Positions 7,920-15,972 of a DNA stretch of 64,000 bases are shown in pieces (the stretch's first letter is position 1; each line of letters begins with the position of its first letter). Source of the DNA: an uncultured Christensenellaceae bacterium (lineage in GTDB: Bacteria > Bacillota > Clostridia > Christensenellales > Borkfalkiaceae); NCBI GenBank assembly GCA_910586985.1, contig CAJUKK010000009.1, forward strand, positions 27,636 to 91,635, given 5' to 3'. Position numbers and translations under genes: made by a program. Under the pieces are notes generated by a model. The model was not told where the DNA came from and searched no databases. It saw only the letters and a list, made by a program, of their open reading frames with translations.

Positions 7920-8618
7920 ATGGTGAAGTTGCTGTCATTATTCAGCGGAATAGGGGCGTTTGAAAAAGCCTTGCAGAACCTTGACATCCCTTTCGAACTG
8001 GTTGCTTATTGTGAAATAGACAAGTATGCAAGCAAGGCTTATTCGGTACTGCACAATGCACCCGAATCAATGAACCTGGGGGACATCACGAAGGTTGACG
8101 AAACCACCCTTCCGACAGACATTGATTTGATTACATACGGATTCCCTTGTCAGCCGTTTTCCACGGCAGGAAGGCAAGAAGGGTTCAACGATTCGAAGGG
8201 AAGGGGAAATCTGTTCTTCGATGCGCTTCGCATCATCAAGCATTGCAAACCCAAAATTGCGATTGCAGAGAATGTGAAGAATCTGACCAGTGACAAGTTC
8301 AAGACAGAGTTCAACACGGTTCTGAACGCACTGGATGAAGCAGGGTACAATTCAAGGTGGGCGTTGCTCGATGGGACAGACTATGCGATGCCACAGCACC
8401 GTGAAAGGGTTCTGATCGTCAGCATTCGGAAGGACATTGACAACGGCATCTTTGAATTTCCTGCGCCGGTTGAATTGACGAAGTGCATGAATGACTACCT
8501 TGAAGAAACTGTTGATGAAAAGTATTTCGTTGACACTGAAAAGGCAAGGGCGTTGATTCCGAAGTTAAGGGAAAAACTGATTTCGAACACCATTCGGGGG
8601 GGGGTCGTGGAACGATAG
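7920..8618 (+). CDS. DNA (cytosine-5) methyltransferase, catalytic part, frame broken after a G9 tract
   Basis: The SAM motif LLSLFSGIGAFEKAL, catalytic PCQPFS, ENVKNL and QHRERV are all present, so the catalytic half of a C5-MTase is complete. The frame stops at 8618, five codons after nine consecutive G (8596-8604). With eight G it would stay open to 8790, through a segment with GFGNQGMNAVVEYE that resembles a target-recognition repeat. The C-terminal domain then continues in a third frame at 8777. As written, the product lacks the target-recognition region and motif X and should be inactive. No cognate restriction enzyme is nearby, so an anti-restriction role is likely when the gene is intact. 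Confidence 0.85.
   Translation: MVKLLSLFSGIGAFEKALQNLDIPFELVAYCEIDKYASKAYSVLHNAPESMNLGDITKVDETTLPTDIDLITYGFPCQPFSTAGRQEGFNDSKGRGNLFFDALRIIKHCKPKIAIAENVKNLTSDKFKTEFNTVLNALDEAGYNSRWALLDGTDYAMPQHRERVLIVSIRKDIDNGIFEFPAPVELTKCMNDYLEETVDEKYFVDTEKARALIPKLREKLISNTIRGGVVER
8596..8604. repeat. G9 tract inside the cytosine methyltransferase gene
   Basis: Nine consecutive G. G9 gives a stop 14 bases later, whereas G8 opens 172 more bases of coding sequence. A second G9 (8896-8904) lies in the C-terminal part of the same gene, in frame, coding three glycines. Confidence 0.9.
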
Positions 8619-8776
8619 ACACCCAACACCAGTGGGACTTGGTGGTCGTTACCGTCAAGGGGTGATTGTCAGTCAGCAAGGAACGGAAGTCGAAAAATTG
8701 ACAGACTGCGCCTGCACGATACTGGCAAGGGACTTCAAAGGATTCGGCAATCAAGGAATGAATGCGGTGGTGGAAT

Positions 8777-9154
8777 ATGAAATCAAATAAAGATATTTTG
8801 TGGGTCGGAAATGTCTGTCCGACAAAGACAAGGGACAATCCAAATCAAGGTCGGGTGTATGACCCGATGGGGGCGTGTCCTTCCCTGAACTGTAAGGGGG
8901 GGGGTAATCGTGAACCGCACATGATTGTGAATGAAAGGGTGCGGAAGATGACACCCCTTGAATGCTTCCGCTTGATGGGATTTACAGACGAAGATTTCTT
9001 CAAAGTCCAAAAGGCATTGAATGAAACCTTCTACAAAGGAAGGGACAAAGCGAATACCCAGTTGTACAAAATAGCAGGGAATTCAATCATTGTTCCGATG
9101 CTCGAATATCTGTTCTGTCAGATATTCGATGACCAAAACGAAATTTGGGTCTAA
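8777..9154 (+). CDS. DNA (cytosine-5) methyltransferase, C-terminal part
   Basis: A 125-residue frame carrying the C-terminal methyltransferase elements: VGNVCPTKTRDNPNQGRVYD (target-recognition-like), MTPLECFRLMGFTDEDF (motif IX region) and LYKIAGNSIIVPMLEYLF (motif X). It overlaps the G8-version end of the catalytic part by 14 bases in another frame. It is therefore either a second subunit translated by re-initiation or the separated end of a decayed single gene. It contains its own G9 tract at 8896-8904, read in frame as Gly-Gly-Gly. Confidence 0.75.
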   Translation: MKSNKDILWVGNVCPTKTRDNPNQGRVYDPMGACPSLNCKGGGNREPHMIVNERVRKMTPLECFRLMGFTDEDFFKVQKALNETFYKGRDKANTQLYKIAGNSIIVPMLEYLFCQIFDDQNEIWV

Positions 9155-9181
9155 ATAATCAAAAAGGATGGTGAAAACAAA

Positions 9182-9397
9182 ATGACGAACACTTTGAAGT
9201 TGAAAGCAGCGATTGCCGAAAGCGGACTGAATCAGGAACAGATTGCTGAAATGCTCGGCGTTTCGCTGTGTACGCTCAACTATAAACTGAACGGCACTTC
9301 CGAATTCAAGGCAAGTGAAATCAAGAAGTTGGCAGAACTGCTTCATTTGGATGCAGACAAAGTGATGAAGATTTTTTTTGCCGACAATGTGGATTGA
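9182..9397 (+). CDS. Small HTH protein (Cro-like)
   Basis: A 71-residue protein that is almost entirely a helix-turn-helix (LNQEQIAEMLGVSLCTLNYKLNG). Length and position in the early operon fit a Cro-type regulator. The palindrome TGTGGATT-GAAA-AATCCACA overlaps its stop codon. The ribosome site is AAAGGATGGTG. Confidence 0.75.
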   Translation: MTNTLKLKAAIAESGLNQEQIAEMLGVSLCTLNYKLNGTSEFKASEIKKLAELLHLDADKVMKIFFADNVD

Positions 9398-9407
9398 AAA
9401 ATCCACA
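9388..9407. promoter_or_regulatory. Repressor operator palindrome, internal copy
   Basis: TGTGGATT-GAAA-AATCCACA is a perfect 8-bp-arm palindrome matching the operator at 6066-6085 except in the 4-bp centre. It lies between two HTH genes and overlaps the stop of the first. It may let the repressor roadblock or re-regulate the second HTH gene. Confidence 0.7.
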
Positions 9408-9421
9408 AAGGACGGTGAAAA

Positions 9422-9820
9422 ATGTTTGCTAAAAGAATGAAGCAAGCGACGGTTGACAAGGGGATTTCCCAGGCGGAATTGTCGGACAAGACCGGCATCG
9501 GAAGGTCAAGCATCAGTCAGTATTTATCGGGCAAGAACAAGCCTGGGCAAAAACATCTGTCGGCAATAGCGGAAGCCTTGAATGTGGCGGAAGCGTGGTT
9601 GACTGGGGAAATTGAAGAAGAAACGACAATCGGGAAGTATTCGAATTTGCCGATTGCGGTTGCAGCGAAACTGATGAACAAAAGCAAGCAATTTGTCAGG
9701 GTTGGACTGCAACAAGGGAAACTTCCTTTCGGACATGCGGTGAAGATTGGTGGAAACAAGTTCACTTACTACATATCACCGAAGAAGTTCACAGAGTACA
9801 CAGGAATTGCGGTGGGTTGA
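9422..9820 (+). CDS. HTH-XRE regulator with C-terminal DNA-binding-like domain
   Basis: A 132-residue protein. Residues 1-65 are an XRE domain (KGISQAELSDKTGIGRSSISQYLSGKNKPG). Residues about 75-132 resemble a short excisionase/MerR-like winged segment (LPIAVAAKLMNKSKQFVRVGLQQGKLPFG, typical of phage proteins that read a second site). It could therefore act as a Cro/excisionase type regulator. It starts 14 bases after an operator palindrome and ends 1 base before the adenine methyltransferase start. Confidence 0.75.
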   Translation: MFAKRMKQATVDKGISQAELSDKTGIGRSSISQYLSGKNKPGQKHLSAIAEALNVAEAWLTGEIEEETTIGKYSNLPIAVAAKLMNKSKQFVRVGLQQGKLPFGHAVKIGGNKFTYYISPKKFTEYTGIAVG

Positions 9821-9821
9821 A

Positions 9822-10607
<786 letters not shown>

Positions 10608-10613
10608 AAGAAG

Positions 10614-10985
10614 ATGCAGAAATTATTGACGATTGACCAAATAGGCAACCACGGAAAGTTGTCAGTGGTCAGAACAGACAAGGGTGAATTGTTGCTTGAA
10701 CACGCAGGCAATTTGTTCACAGAAGCAGGAGTTGCAATGGAAACGGTGAACTATCCCGAAGGGGAACAGAATTTCATCAAAGGCATCATCAAGTTTGCGA
10801 AGAAGTTCCACGAAAGCATTCCGCCGAAGTTGAAGAAATGCCCCTTCTGCGGACATACGCCCAAACTTGAACCGAACGGTGATCAATTCATCGTTGAATG
10901 CGATTGCGGATGTGTGGTCGGTTCGTTCGATTCGAAGTGGGATGCAGTTGCTTCCTGGAACACTCGCACCAACAAAAGGGGGTGA
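10614..10985 (+). CDS. Lar-like restriction alleviation protein
   Basis: A 123-residue protein. The C-terminal half has the Lar-family layout: KKCPFCGHTPKL, then VECDCGC, then a terminal DAVASWNTR corresponding to the family's EAxxxWNxR end. Lar proteins of prophages modulate host type I restriction. The N-terminal half is unrecognised. It sits between an adenine methyltransferase and the SNF2 helicase, which fits an anti-restriction group. Confidence 0.6.
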   Translation: MQKLLTIDQIGNHGKLSVVRTDKGELLLEHAGNLFTEAGVAMETVNYPEGEQNFIKGIIKFAKKFHESIPPKLKKCPFCGHTPKLEPNGDQFIVECDCGCVVGSFDSKWDAVASWNTRTNKRG

Positions 10986-10990
10986 CCACC

Positions 10991-12313
10991 GTGCAGTTGT
11001 ACAAACACCAAACCGAAGCACTGGCGCAGACAGAGCAGTTCAACCGTGTCGGGTACTTCCTTGACATGGGACTGGGGAAAACCTTTGTCGGTGCAGAAAA
11101 GATGATGGACTTGGGGAAGCGTGTCAACCTTTTGGTTTGTCAGAAGTCGAAGATCGATGACTGGGTTGCCCATTTCAAAGACAACTATGGTTGCGCCGTG
11201 TTTGACCTGACGAACAAAACGGATTTGAACTACTTCATGGAATGCGCCGTTCCCAAAGACCCGAACGCAGGGACAGTTCCGTCGAACCGCAGACCACGCA
11301 TATTTGGCATCATCAACTACGAACTGATATTCCGCAGGGACGAATTGAAGAAACTTTGTGACTTCACCCTGATGCTTGACGAAAGTTCGATGATTACAAA
11401 CCCCACGGCAAAACGGACGAAATTTGTTCACGATTTACACCCCGAAAATGTCATTCTTTTATCGGGTACGCCGACAGGGGGCAAGTACGAAAAATTGTGG
11501 TCGCAGTTGAAGTTGCTTGGTTGGAAAATCAGCGAAGATGCCTTCTTCAAGAACTATGTCGTGACCGAATGGATTGAAGATGATTCGGGTTTCAAAATCA
11601 AAGTCATTCGTGGCTACAAGAATGTGGAACGCCTGAAAGACAAATTGCGACAGCATGGTTGCATCTTCATGAAAACCGAAGAAGTGTTCGATTTGCCCGA
11701 ACAGATTGAAATTCCGATTTGGGTTGAACCGACAAAGGACTTCAAGAAATTTATGAAGGACGATATGGTCATTCTGTCGGACGGCGTGGAACTCATCGGT
11801 GACACGAAACTGACCAAAAGACTGTATTCAAGGCAACTGTGTGGGCAGTACAACGCCGAAAAGATTGCAGCGTTCAAAGACCTGTTGACTTCCACGGATG
11901 ACCGCTTGATTGTGTTCTATAACTTCAACGAAGAATTGTTCAAGTTGACCGAAATTGCGGTTGAAATGGAAAGACCGGTGTCGATTGTAAACGGCAAAAC
12001 CAAAGACCTTGAAGCCTACGAAACAAGGGACGATTCAATCACCTTCGTTCAATATCAGGCAGGGGCAATGGGACTGAACTTGCAGAAGGCAAACAAAGTC
12101 ATTTACTTCACATTGCCCGAATGGTCGGACTTATACGAACAGAGCAAGAAGCGAATCCACCGCATCGGACAGAAAAACAACTGCATTTATTATCTGATGC
12201 TGTGCAAGCGCAGTGTGGAAGATGGACTGATTCTTCCGACACTGAAAATGCGAAAAGACTTGGACGATGATCTTTTCGAAAAATACGAAAATCAATTCAA
12301 AAAAGGACGGTAA
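10991..12313 (+). CDS. SNF2-family DNA helicase/translocase
   Basis: A 440-residue superfamily 2 ATPase starting at GTG behind AAAAGGGGGTG. Walker A is DMGLGKTFVGA near residue 22, the Walker B equivalent is LMLDESSMI near 120, motif III is LLSGTPTGG, and the C-terminal RecA lobe ends with QSKKRIHRIGQKNN. The size and lack of extra domains fit the phage replication-module SNF2 proteins that accompany VRR-NUC and family B polymerases. It probably remodels DNA or protein-DNA complexes during replication. Confidence 0.85.
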   Translation: MQLYKHQTEALAQTEQFNRVGYFLDMGLGKTFVGAEKMMDLGKRVNLLVCQKSKIDDWVAHFKDNYGCAVFDLTNKTDLNYFMECAVPKDPNAGTVPSNRRPRIFGIINYELIFRRDELKKLCDFTLMLDESSMITNPTAKRTKFVHDLHPENVILLSGTPTGGKYEKLWSQLKLLGWKISEDAFFKNYVVTEWIEDDSGFKIKVIRGYKNVERLKDKLRQHGCIFMKTEEVFDLPEQIEIPIWVEPTKDFKKFMKDDMVILSDGVELIGDTKLTKRLYSRQLCGQYNAEKIAAFKDLLTSTDDRLIVFYNFNEELFKLTEIAVEMERPVSIVNGKTKDLEAYETRDDSITFVQYQAGAMGLNLQKANKVIYFTLPEWSDLYEQSKKRIHRIGQKNNCIYYLMLCKRSVEDGLILPTLKMRKDLDDDLFEKYENQFKKGR

Positions 12314-12318
12314 ACAAA

Positions 12319-12765
12319 ATGATTAAATGCGAAAACGAATGCTTGAAAGGCAAATTCGAAGGGTGCTGTTTCGTTTGTCCCTTCAAAGACGAATGTGACG
12401 AAGCGTGTGACAGCAGACCCGACATTTGCAGTCAATCCATCTATGACGAAAGCGCAGGATTGATTGCATTCAAGGACAGTTCCGTTGCGGTCATCAAACA
12501 GGTGTGCGACATCTGCACGGCAAAAAAGCAACTGGAAGAACAGGAAAAAGCCTTGAAAGACCAAATCAAACAGGCGATGGAAAAGTTCGGCGTGAAGAAG
12601 TTCGAATCCGAACAGTTGACCATCACCTATGTTGGCGAAACAACGGCAGTTTCGGTTGACACTACGAAGTTGAAAAAACTGCATCCCGACATTGCAGAAG
12701 AATGCAGCAAGACCAGTGTCAAATCCGCCTACATAAAAGTTGAAATTGCAAAGGGGGTGAAGTGA
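12319..12765 (+). CDS. Hypothetical replication-module protein with Cys-rich N-terminus and coiled coil
   Basis: A 148-residue protein. Eight cysteines in the first 45 residues (from IKCENECLKGKFEGCCFVCP) could bind metal. A helical segment KKQLEEQEKALKDQIKQAMEKF forms a likely coiled coil in the middle. The combination recalls phage Gp157-like helper proteins, but I do not assign the family. It starts 6 bases after the SNF2 stop. Confidence 0.6.
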   Translation: MIKCENECLKGKFEGCCFVCPFKDECDEACDSRPDICSQSIYDESAGLIAFKDSSVAVIKQVCDICTAKKQLEEQEKALKDQIKQAMEKFGVKKFESEQLTITYVGETTAVSVDTTKLKKLHPDIAEECSKTSVKSAYIKVEIAKGVK

Positions 12766-12768
12766 TAC

Positions 12769-12855
12769 ATGAGTGTGCCGGTTCAAGTCACGCTGATTGT
12801 CTGCCTGACAGTCGTTGCGTTGGCTATCATTGCAAACTTATTCAAAAGGAAGTGA
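12769..12855 (+). CDS. Small single-span membrane protein
   Basis: A 28-residue frame that is one hydrophobic helix (VTLIVCLTVVALAIIANLF) with a basic C-terminal end FKRK. It starts a few bases after the previous stop behind AAGGGGGTGAAG and ends 5 bases before the HNH gene. Length and topology fit a phage micro-membrane protein; function unknown. Confidence 0.5.
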   Translation: MSVPVQVTLIVCLTVVALAIIANLFKRK

Positions 12856-12859
12856 CACC

Positions 12860-13216
12860 ATGCCGAAAGAAAGATGGAAAGTTGTCGAAGGTCATCCGAA
12901 CTACAAGGTCAGCATTTTGGGCAGGGTGATGAACGGCAAGACAGGGAAACTTCTGAACCCCTATGACGATGGGCAAGGTTATCTTCGGGTTAAGGTTGAC
13001 GGATGCAATGCAAGACTTCACATTTTGGTCGCAACGGCGTTCTGTTCGCACCCCGAAGGCAAGAACATTGTCAATCACAAAAGGGGCAAGAAACACGATC
13101 GCAGGGCTTCACAACTCGAATGGGTCACGCAGTCGGAAAATATCCAACACGCCTGGAACATTGGTCTGTGCGGAAGGGGGGGGGTAAACGGAAATGGCAG
13201 CAGAAAAAAACTTTGA
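12860..13216 (+). CDS. HNH endonuclease with NUMOD4 domain
   Basis: A 118-residue protein. The N-terminal NUMOD4 motif (WKVVEGHPNYKVSILGRVMN) is followed by an HNH core (IVNHKRGKKHDRRASQLEWVTQSENIQHAW). It is a free-standing nuclease of the homing type common in phage replication modules. Nine G at 13176-13184 lie near the end. With eight G the frame would stop at once with TAA, so the present last 12 codons, which overlap the next gene, may be an accident of tract length. Confidence 0.8.
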   Translation: MPKERWKVVEGHPNYKVSILGRVMNGKTGKLLNPYDDGQGYLRVKVDGCNARLHILVATAFCSHPEGKNIVNHKRGKKHDRRASQLEWVTQSENIQHAWNIGLCGRGGVNGNGSRKKL

Positions 13217-13619
13217 AAACAAGGTGAAAAGATACCTTGAATCAATCGGGGTTTATGACCTGGGAACAGGTGCTGACAAGATGAAGGTTGCGCCCTGTGG
13301 ATATTATGAAAAGCGTTGGGGCGGTGGTTATTCGAAGGCAGGGTTGCCCGATATGCACATTGTGGTGTGCGGTGTCAACCTTGATGTTGAACTGAAAGCA
13401 TCCAACGGCAGACCGTCAGAACTGCAAAAACAAAAGATTGTGCAAATCAATCAGTCGGGAAGCATCGGCATCATCCTGTACCCCGAAGGGTTTGAACAGT
13501 TCAAAGAAATCATCAAGGGGGTGCAAGAAAAATGCAATATTCCCATAGCAGGGTTGAATGCTTTGAAAAATGCAAATTCAAGTTCAAAATGCGTTATCTT
13601 GACGAAATTGACACGATAG
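13194..13619 (+). CDS. VRR-NUC domain nuclease
   Basis: A 141-residue nuclease of the PD-(D/E)xK fold. GLPDMHIVV supplies the Asp, LDVELKASNG the Glu-x-Lys, and SELQKQKIVQINQSGS the conserved Gln helix of VRR-NUC proteins, which cut branched DNA. It overlaps the HNH gene by 23 bases and the recombination gene by 88 bases. It belongs to the replication and recombination cluster with SNF2 and DNA polymerase. Confidence 0.85.
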   Translation: MAAEKNFENKVKRYLESIGVYDLGTGADKMKVAPCGYYEKRWGGGYSKAGLPDMHIVVCGVNLDVELKASNGRPSELQKQKIVQINQSGSIGIILYPEGFEQFKEIIKGVQEKCNIPIAGLNALKNANSSSKCVILTKLTR

Positions 13620-15382
13620 CATCCACAGAGCCTGACAACCCCCTGATTGTCGGAACGGCGTTGCACACAGGCATTGAAAAGGGTGTCGATGCAGCAATCG
13701 AAGAATATTTCATGTCGTTCCCGATAATTGACGAAGGTCACATCAACGAAGCAATCAAATTGGAATACCTGATTCCGAAGGCGAAAAAACTTCTTCCGCC
13801 TGGGGAATACGAAGTGGAAATCCAGGACGATGATTTCATCGGCTTCATTGACCTTCTTGCGCCGGCAACCGTGTTTGAAAGGGGCGTTGAAGTTCCGAAC
13901 ATGTTTGACATCTATGACTTCAAGTATTCGAACAATGTGCAGCATTACAAAGAATCGAAGCAGTTGCATTTGTACAAACATTTTTTCGAAAAGACACACC
14001 CTGGGAAGCACATCAGAAATCTGTTCTTCGTGTTCGTTCCGAAAAATAATTCGAAGCAGAAGAAGGACGAAAGCCTGACCGAATTCCGCAGAAGGATTGT
14101 GGAAGAACTCGGTCAGAAGGAAATCAAAATTGTCAAGATAGACTACCAGTCGGAAAGGGTGACCGAATGGTTTCAGGAAATCAAGACGATCAACGAAACG
14201 AAGGAATTTGAAAAAAATCCTTCATACCTTTGCAGATACTGCGAATACCAAAATTTTTGTGAAAAAGGAGATTCATTTATGTTGTTACCCAAAAATGAAA
14301 GAAGAAACATCGAAAAGGTGGAAAAGCGTGTCATTTGGATTTACGGTGCGCCTTTCAGCGGAAAAACCACCTTTGCGAACGCATTCCCCGATCCGCTGAT
14401 GCTGAACACGGACGGCAACATCAAATTCGTTGATGCACCGTACATCCACATCAAGGACGAAGTGAAGGTCGAAGGCAGAATGACCAAACGCACCGCAGCG
14501 TGGGAAGCCTTCAAGGATGTCGTTGCCGAACTCGAAAAGAAGGGCAACACCTTCAAGACCATTGTCGTTGACTTGGTTGAAGATTTGTACGAATACTGCC
14601 GTGTGTACATGTGCGGTCAGATGGGAATCACCCACGAATCGGACGATTCCTTCAAGGCGTGGGATAAGGTCAGAACCGAATTCCTGAACACGCTAAAAAG
14701 GCTTGTCAATCTCGAATACGAAAACATCATCTTGATTTCGCATGAAGATACAAGCAAGGACATCACCAAAAAGGGCGGTGACAAAATCACGGCAATCAAG
14801 CCGAACTTGCAGGAAAAGGTCGCAAACAAAGTTGCCGGCATGGTGGACTTGGTTGCAAGAATCGTTGCAGACGGCAGTGTCCGCACCTTCTGCTTCAAGT
14901 CGAACGAAGTCATCTTCGGCGGTGGCAGATTGAAGGTCGATGCGAAAGACATTCCGCTTGATGTCAGCGCACTTTTCAGAGTGTATGACGAAGCGAACAG
15001 AAACGCAGCGAAGAAGGCAACGAACACGGCGCAGGGCAGACAGAAAGCGGTGCAGACGGAAGAACCCCAGGCGGTTCAGGCAACTACACCCACGGAAGCG
15101 GAAAAGCCGTCAGACGGCGATTCTGCGCCCCAGGAAGCGACATCCGAAACGGTGACGGAAACCGTGCAGGAACAGCCGACAAGAAGAACACGCAGAAGGG
15201 CAGAGCCTACAACGCCCGACAGCGTAACGGAAGCGAAGGGTGCGCCTGCCGAAGCGCAGAATGACAACACACCGCCCTGGGAAGGTAAACAGCCGATAGG
15301 CGAAATTGCGCCCCAGGAAACGGAAAGCAGCACCGAAACAACGCCGGTCAGAAGGGTCAGAAAATCCAGGTCGGCGCAGTAA
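13532..15382 (+). CDS. RecB/Cas4-like nuclease fused to a Sak4-like AAA ATPase
   Basis: A 616-residue protein. Residues 1-245 are a PD-(D/E)xK nuclease with the Cas4/AddB-type iron-sulphur arrangement: one Cys pair at the start (VECFEKCKFKF) and the cluster LCRYCEYQNFC at the end. Residues 250-490 are a P-loop ATPase (YGAPFSGKTTFANAF; VVDLVEDLYEY as Walker B) of the phage nucleotide-binding/Sak4 type, which promotes strand annealing. The last 120 residues are a low-complexity Glu/Thr/Pro/Ala tail. In many phages the nuclease and ATPase are adjacent separate genes; here they are one frame. An ATG at 14279 with AAAAGGAG 9 bases upstream could also give the ATPase alone. Confidence 0.8.
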   Translation: MQYSHSRVECFEKCKFKFKMRYLDEIDTIASTEPDNPLIVGTALHTGIEKGVDAAIEEYFMSFPIIDEGHINEAIKLEYLIPKAKKLLPPGEYEVEIQDDDFIGFIDLLAPATVFERGVEVPNMFDIYDFKYSNNVQHYKESKQLHLYKHFFEKTHPGKHIRNLFFVFVPKNNSKQKKDESLTEFRRRIVEELGQKEIKIVKIDYQSERVTEWFQEIKTINETKEFEKNPSYLCRYCEYQNFCEKGDSFMLLPKNERRNIEKVEKRVIWIYGAPFSGKTTFANAFPDPLMLNTDGNIKFVDAPYIHIKDEVKVEGRMTKRTAAWEAFKDVVAELEKKGNTFKTIVVDLVEDLYEYCRVYMCGQMGITHESDDSFKAWDKVRTEFLNTLKRLVNLEYENIILISHEDTSKDITKKGGDKITAIKPNLQEKVANKVAGMVDLVARIVADGSVRTFCFKSNEVIFGGGRLKVDAKDIPLDVSALFRVYDEANRNAAKKATNTAQGRQKAVQTEEPQAVQATTPTEAEKPSDGDSAPQEATSETVTETVQEQPTRRTRRRAEPTTPDSVTEAKGAPAEAQNDNTPPWEGKQPIGEIAPQETESSTETTPVRRVRKSRSAQ

Positions 15383-15435
15383 AAACCAAATTCAAAAAAC
15401 CAAAAAATCAAAATAAAAAAGGATGGTAAAAAATC

Positions 15436-15909
15436 ATGGCAGACAAAAACAGCAACAACATTTGGGACAAGTTTGACCAAACGATTGACACCGCAGGTCT
15501 TGCGGAAGATGTCAAAACAGCAGCCGAAAGCGGCGGTTCTTACAAGGAAGTGCCTTTCGGGGAATACGAAGTTGCAATCGACAAACTTGAACTGACGGCA
15601 TCCAAAGCAGGTGACCCGATGGTCAGCGTTTGGTTCAAGATTGTTTCCGAAGGCGAATACAAGGGAAGCAGGATTTTCATGAACCAGGTTGTCAAACAGG
15701 GTTTCCAAATCCACATCGTCAACGAATTCCTTCGTTCGCTCGATTCGGGCATCGACATCACCTTCAATACATACAAGCAGTACGGCAATTTGCTGATGGA
15801 TGTTTTCGAAGCGGTCAACGGCAACCTGGAATTTGCGCTGAAATACAGCGAAGGGAAAGGCGGTTTCGCAAAATACGAAATCACGGAAGTTTTCGAACTC
15901 GAAGATTAA
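15436..15909 (+). CDS. DUF669 family phage protein
   Basis: A 157-residue protein with the DUF669 pattern: GEYEVAIDKLELTASKAGDPMVSVWFKI followed by a strand-rich core and an acidic C-terminal end (EVFELED). Family members sit beside Sak4-like recombinases and are thought to act as single-strand DNA binding or recombination accessory proteins. That role is inferred from position only. Confidence 0.75.
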   Translation: MADKNSNNIWDKFDQTIDTAGLAEDVKTAAESGGSYKEVPFGEYEVAIDKLELTASKAGDPMVSVWFKIVSEGEYKGSRIFMNQVVKQGFQIHIVNEFLRSLDSGIDITFNTYKQYGNLLMDVFEAVNGNLEFALKYSEGKGGFAKYEITEVFELED

Positions 15910-15924
15910 ACGGCGGAAGGCAAA

Positions 15925-15955
15925 GGGGTGTTCCATCTCACCCCCGAACCTTTTT
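15925..15955 (+). terminator. Weak intergenic hairpin before the DNA polymerase
   Basis: GGGGTG (15925-15930) pairs with CACCCC (15939-15944) and is followed by CGAACCTTTTT. It may attenuate transcription between the recombination genes and the polymerase gene; the stem is short. Confidence 0.35.
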
Positions 15956-15972
15956 GAAAGGAAGGTGAAACA

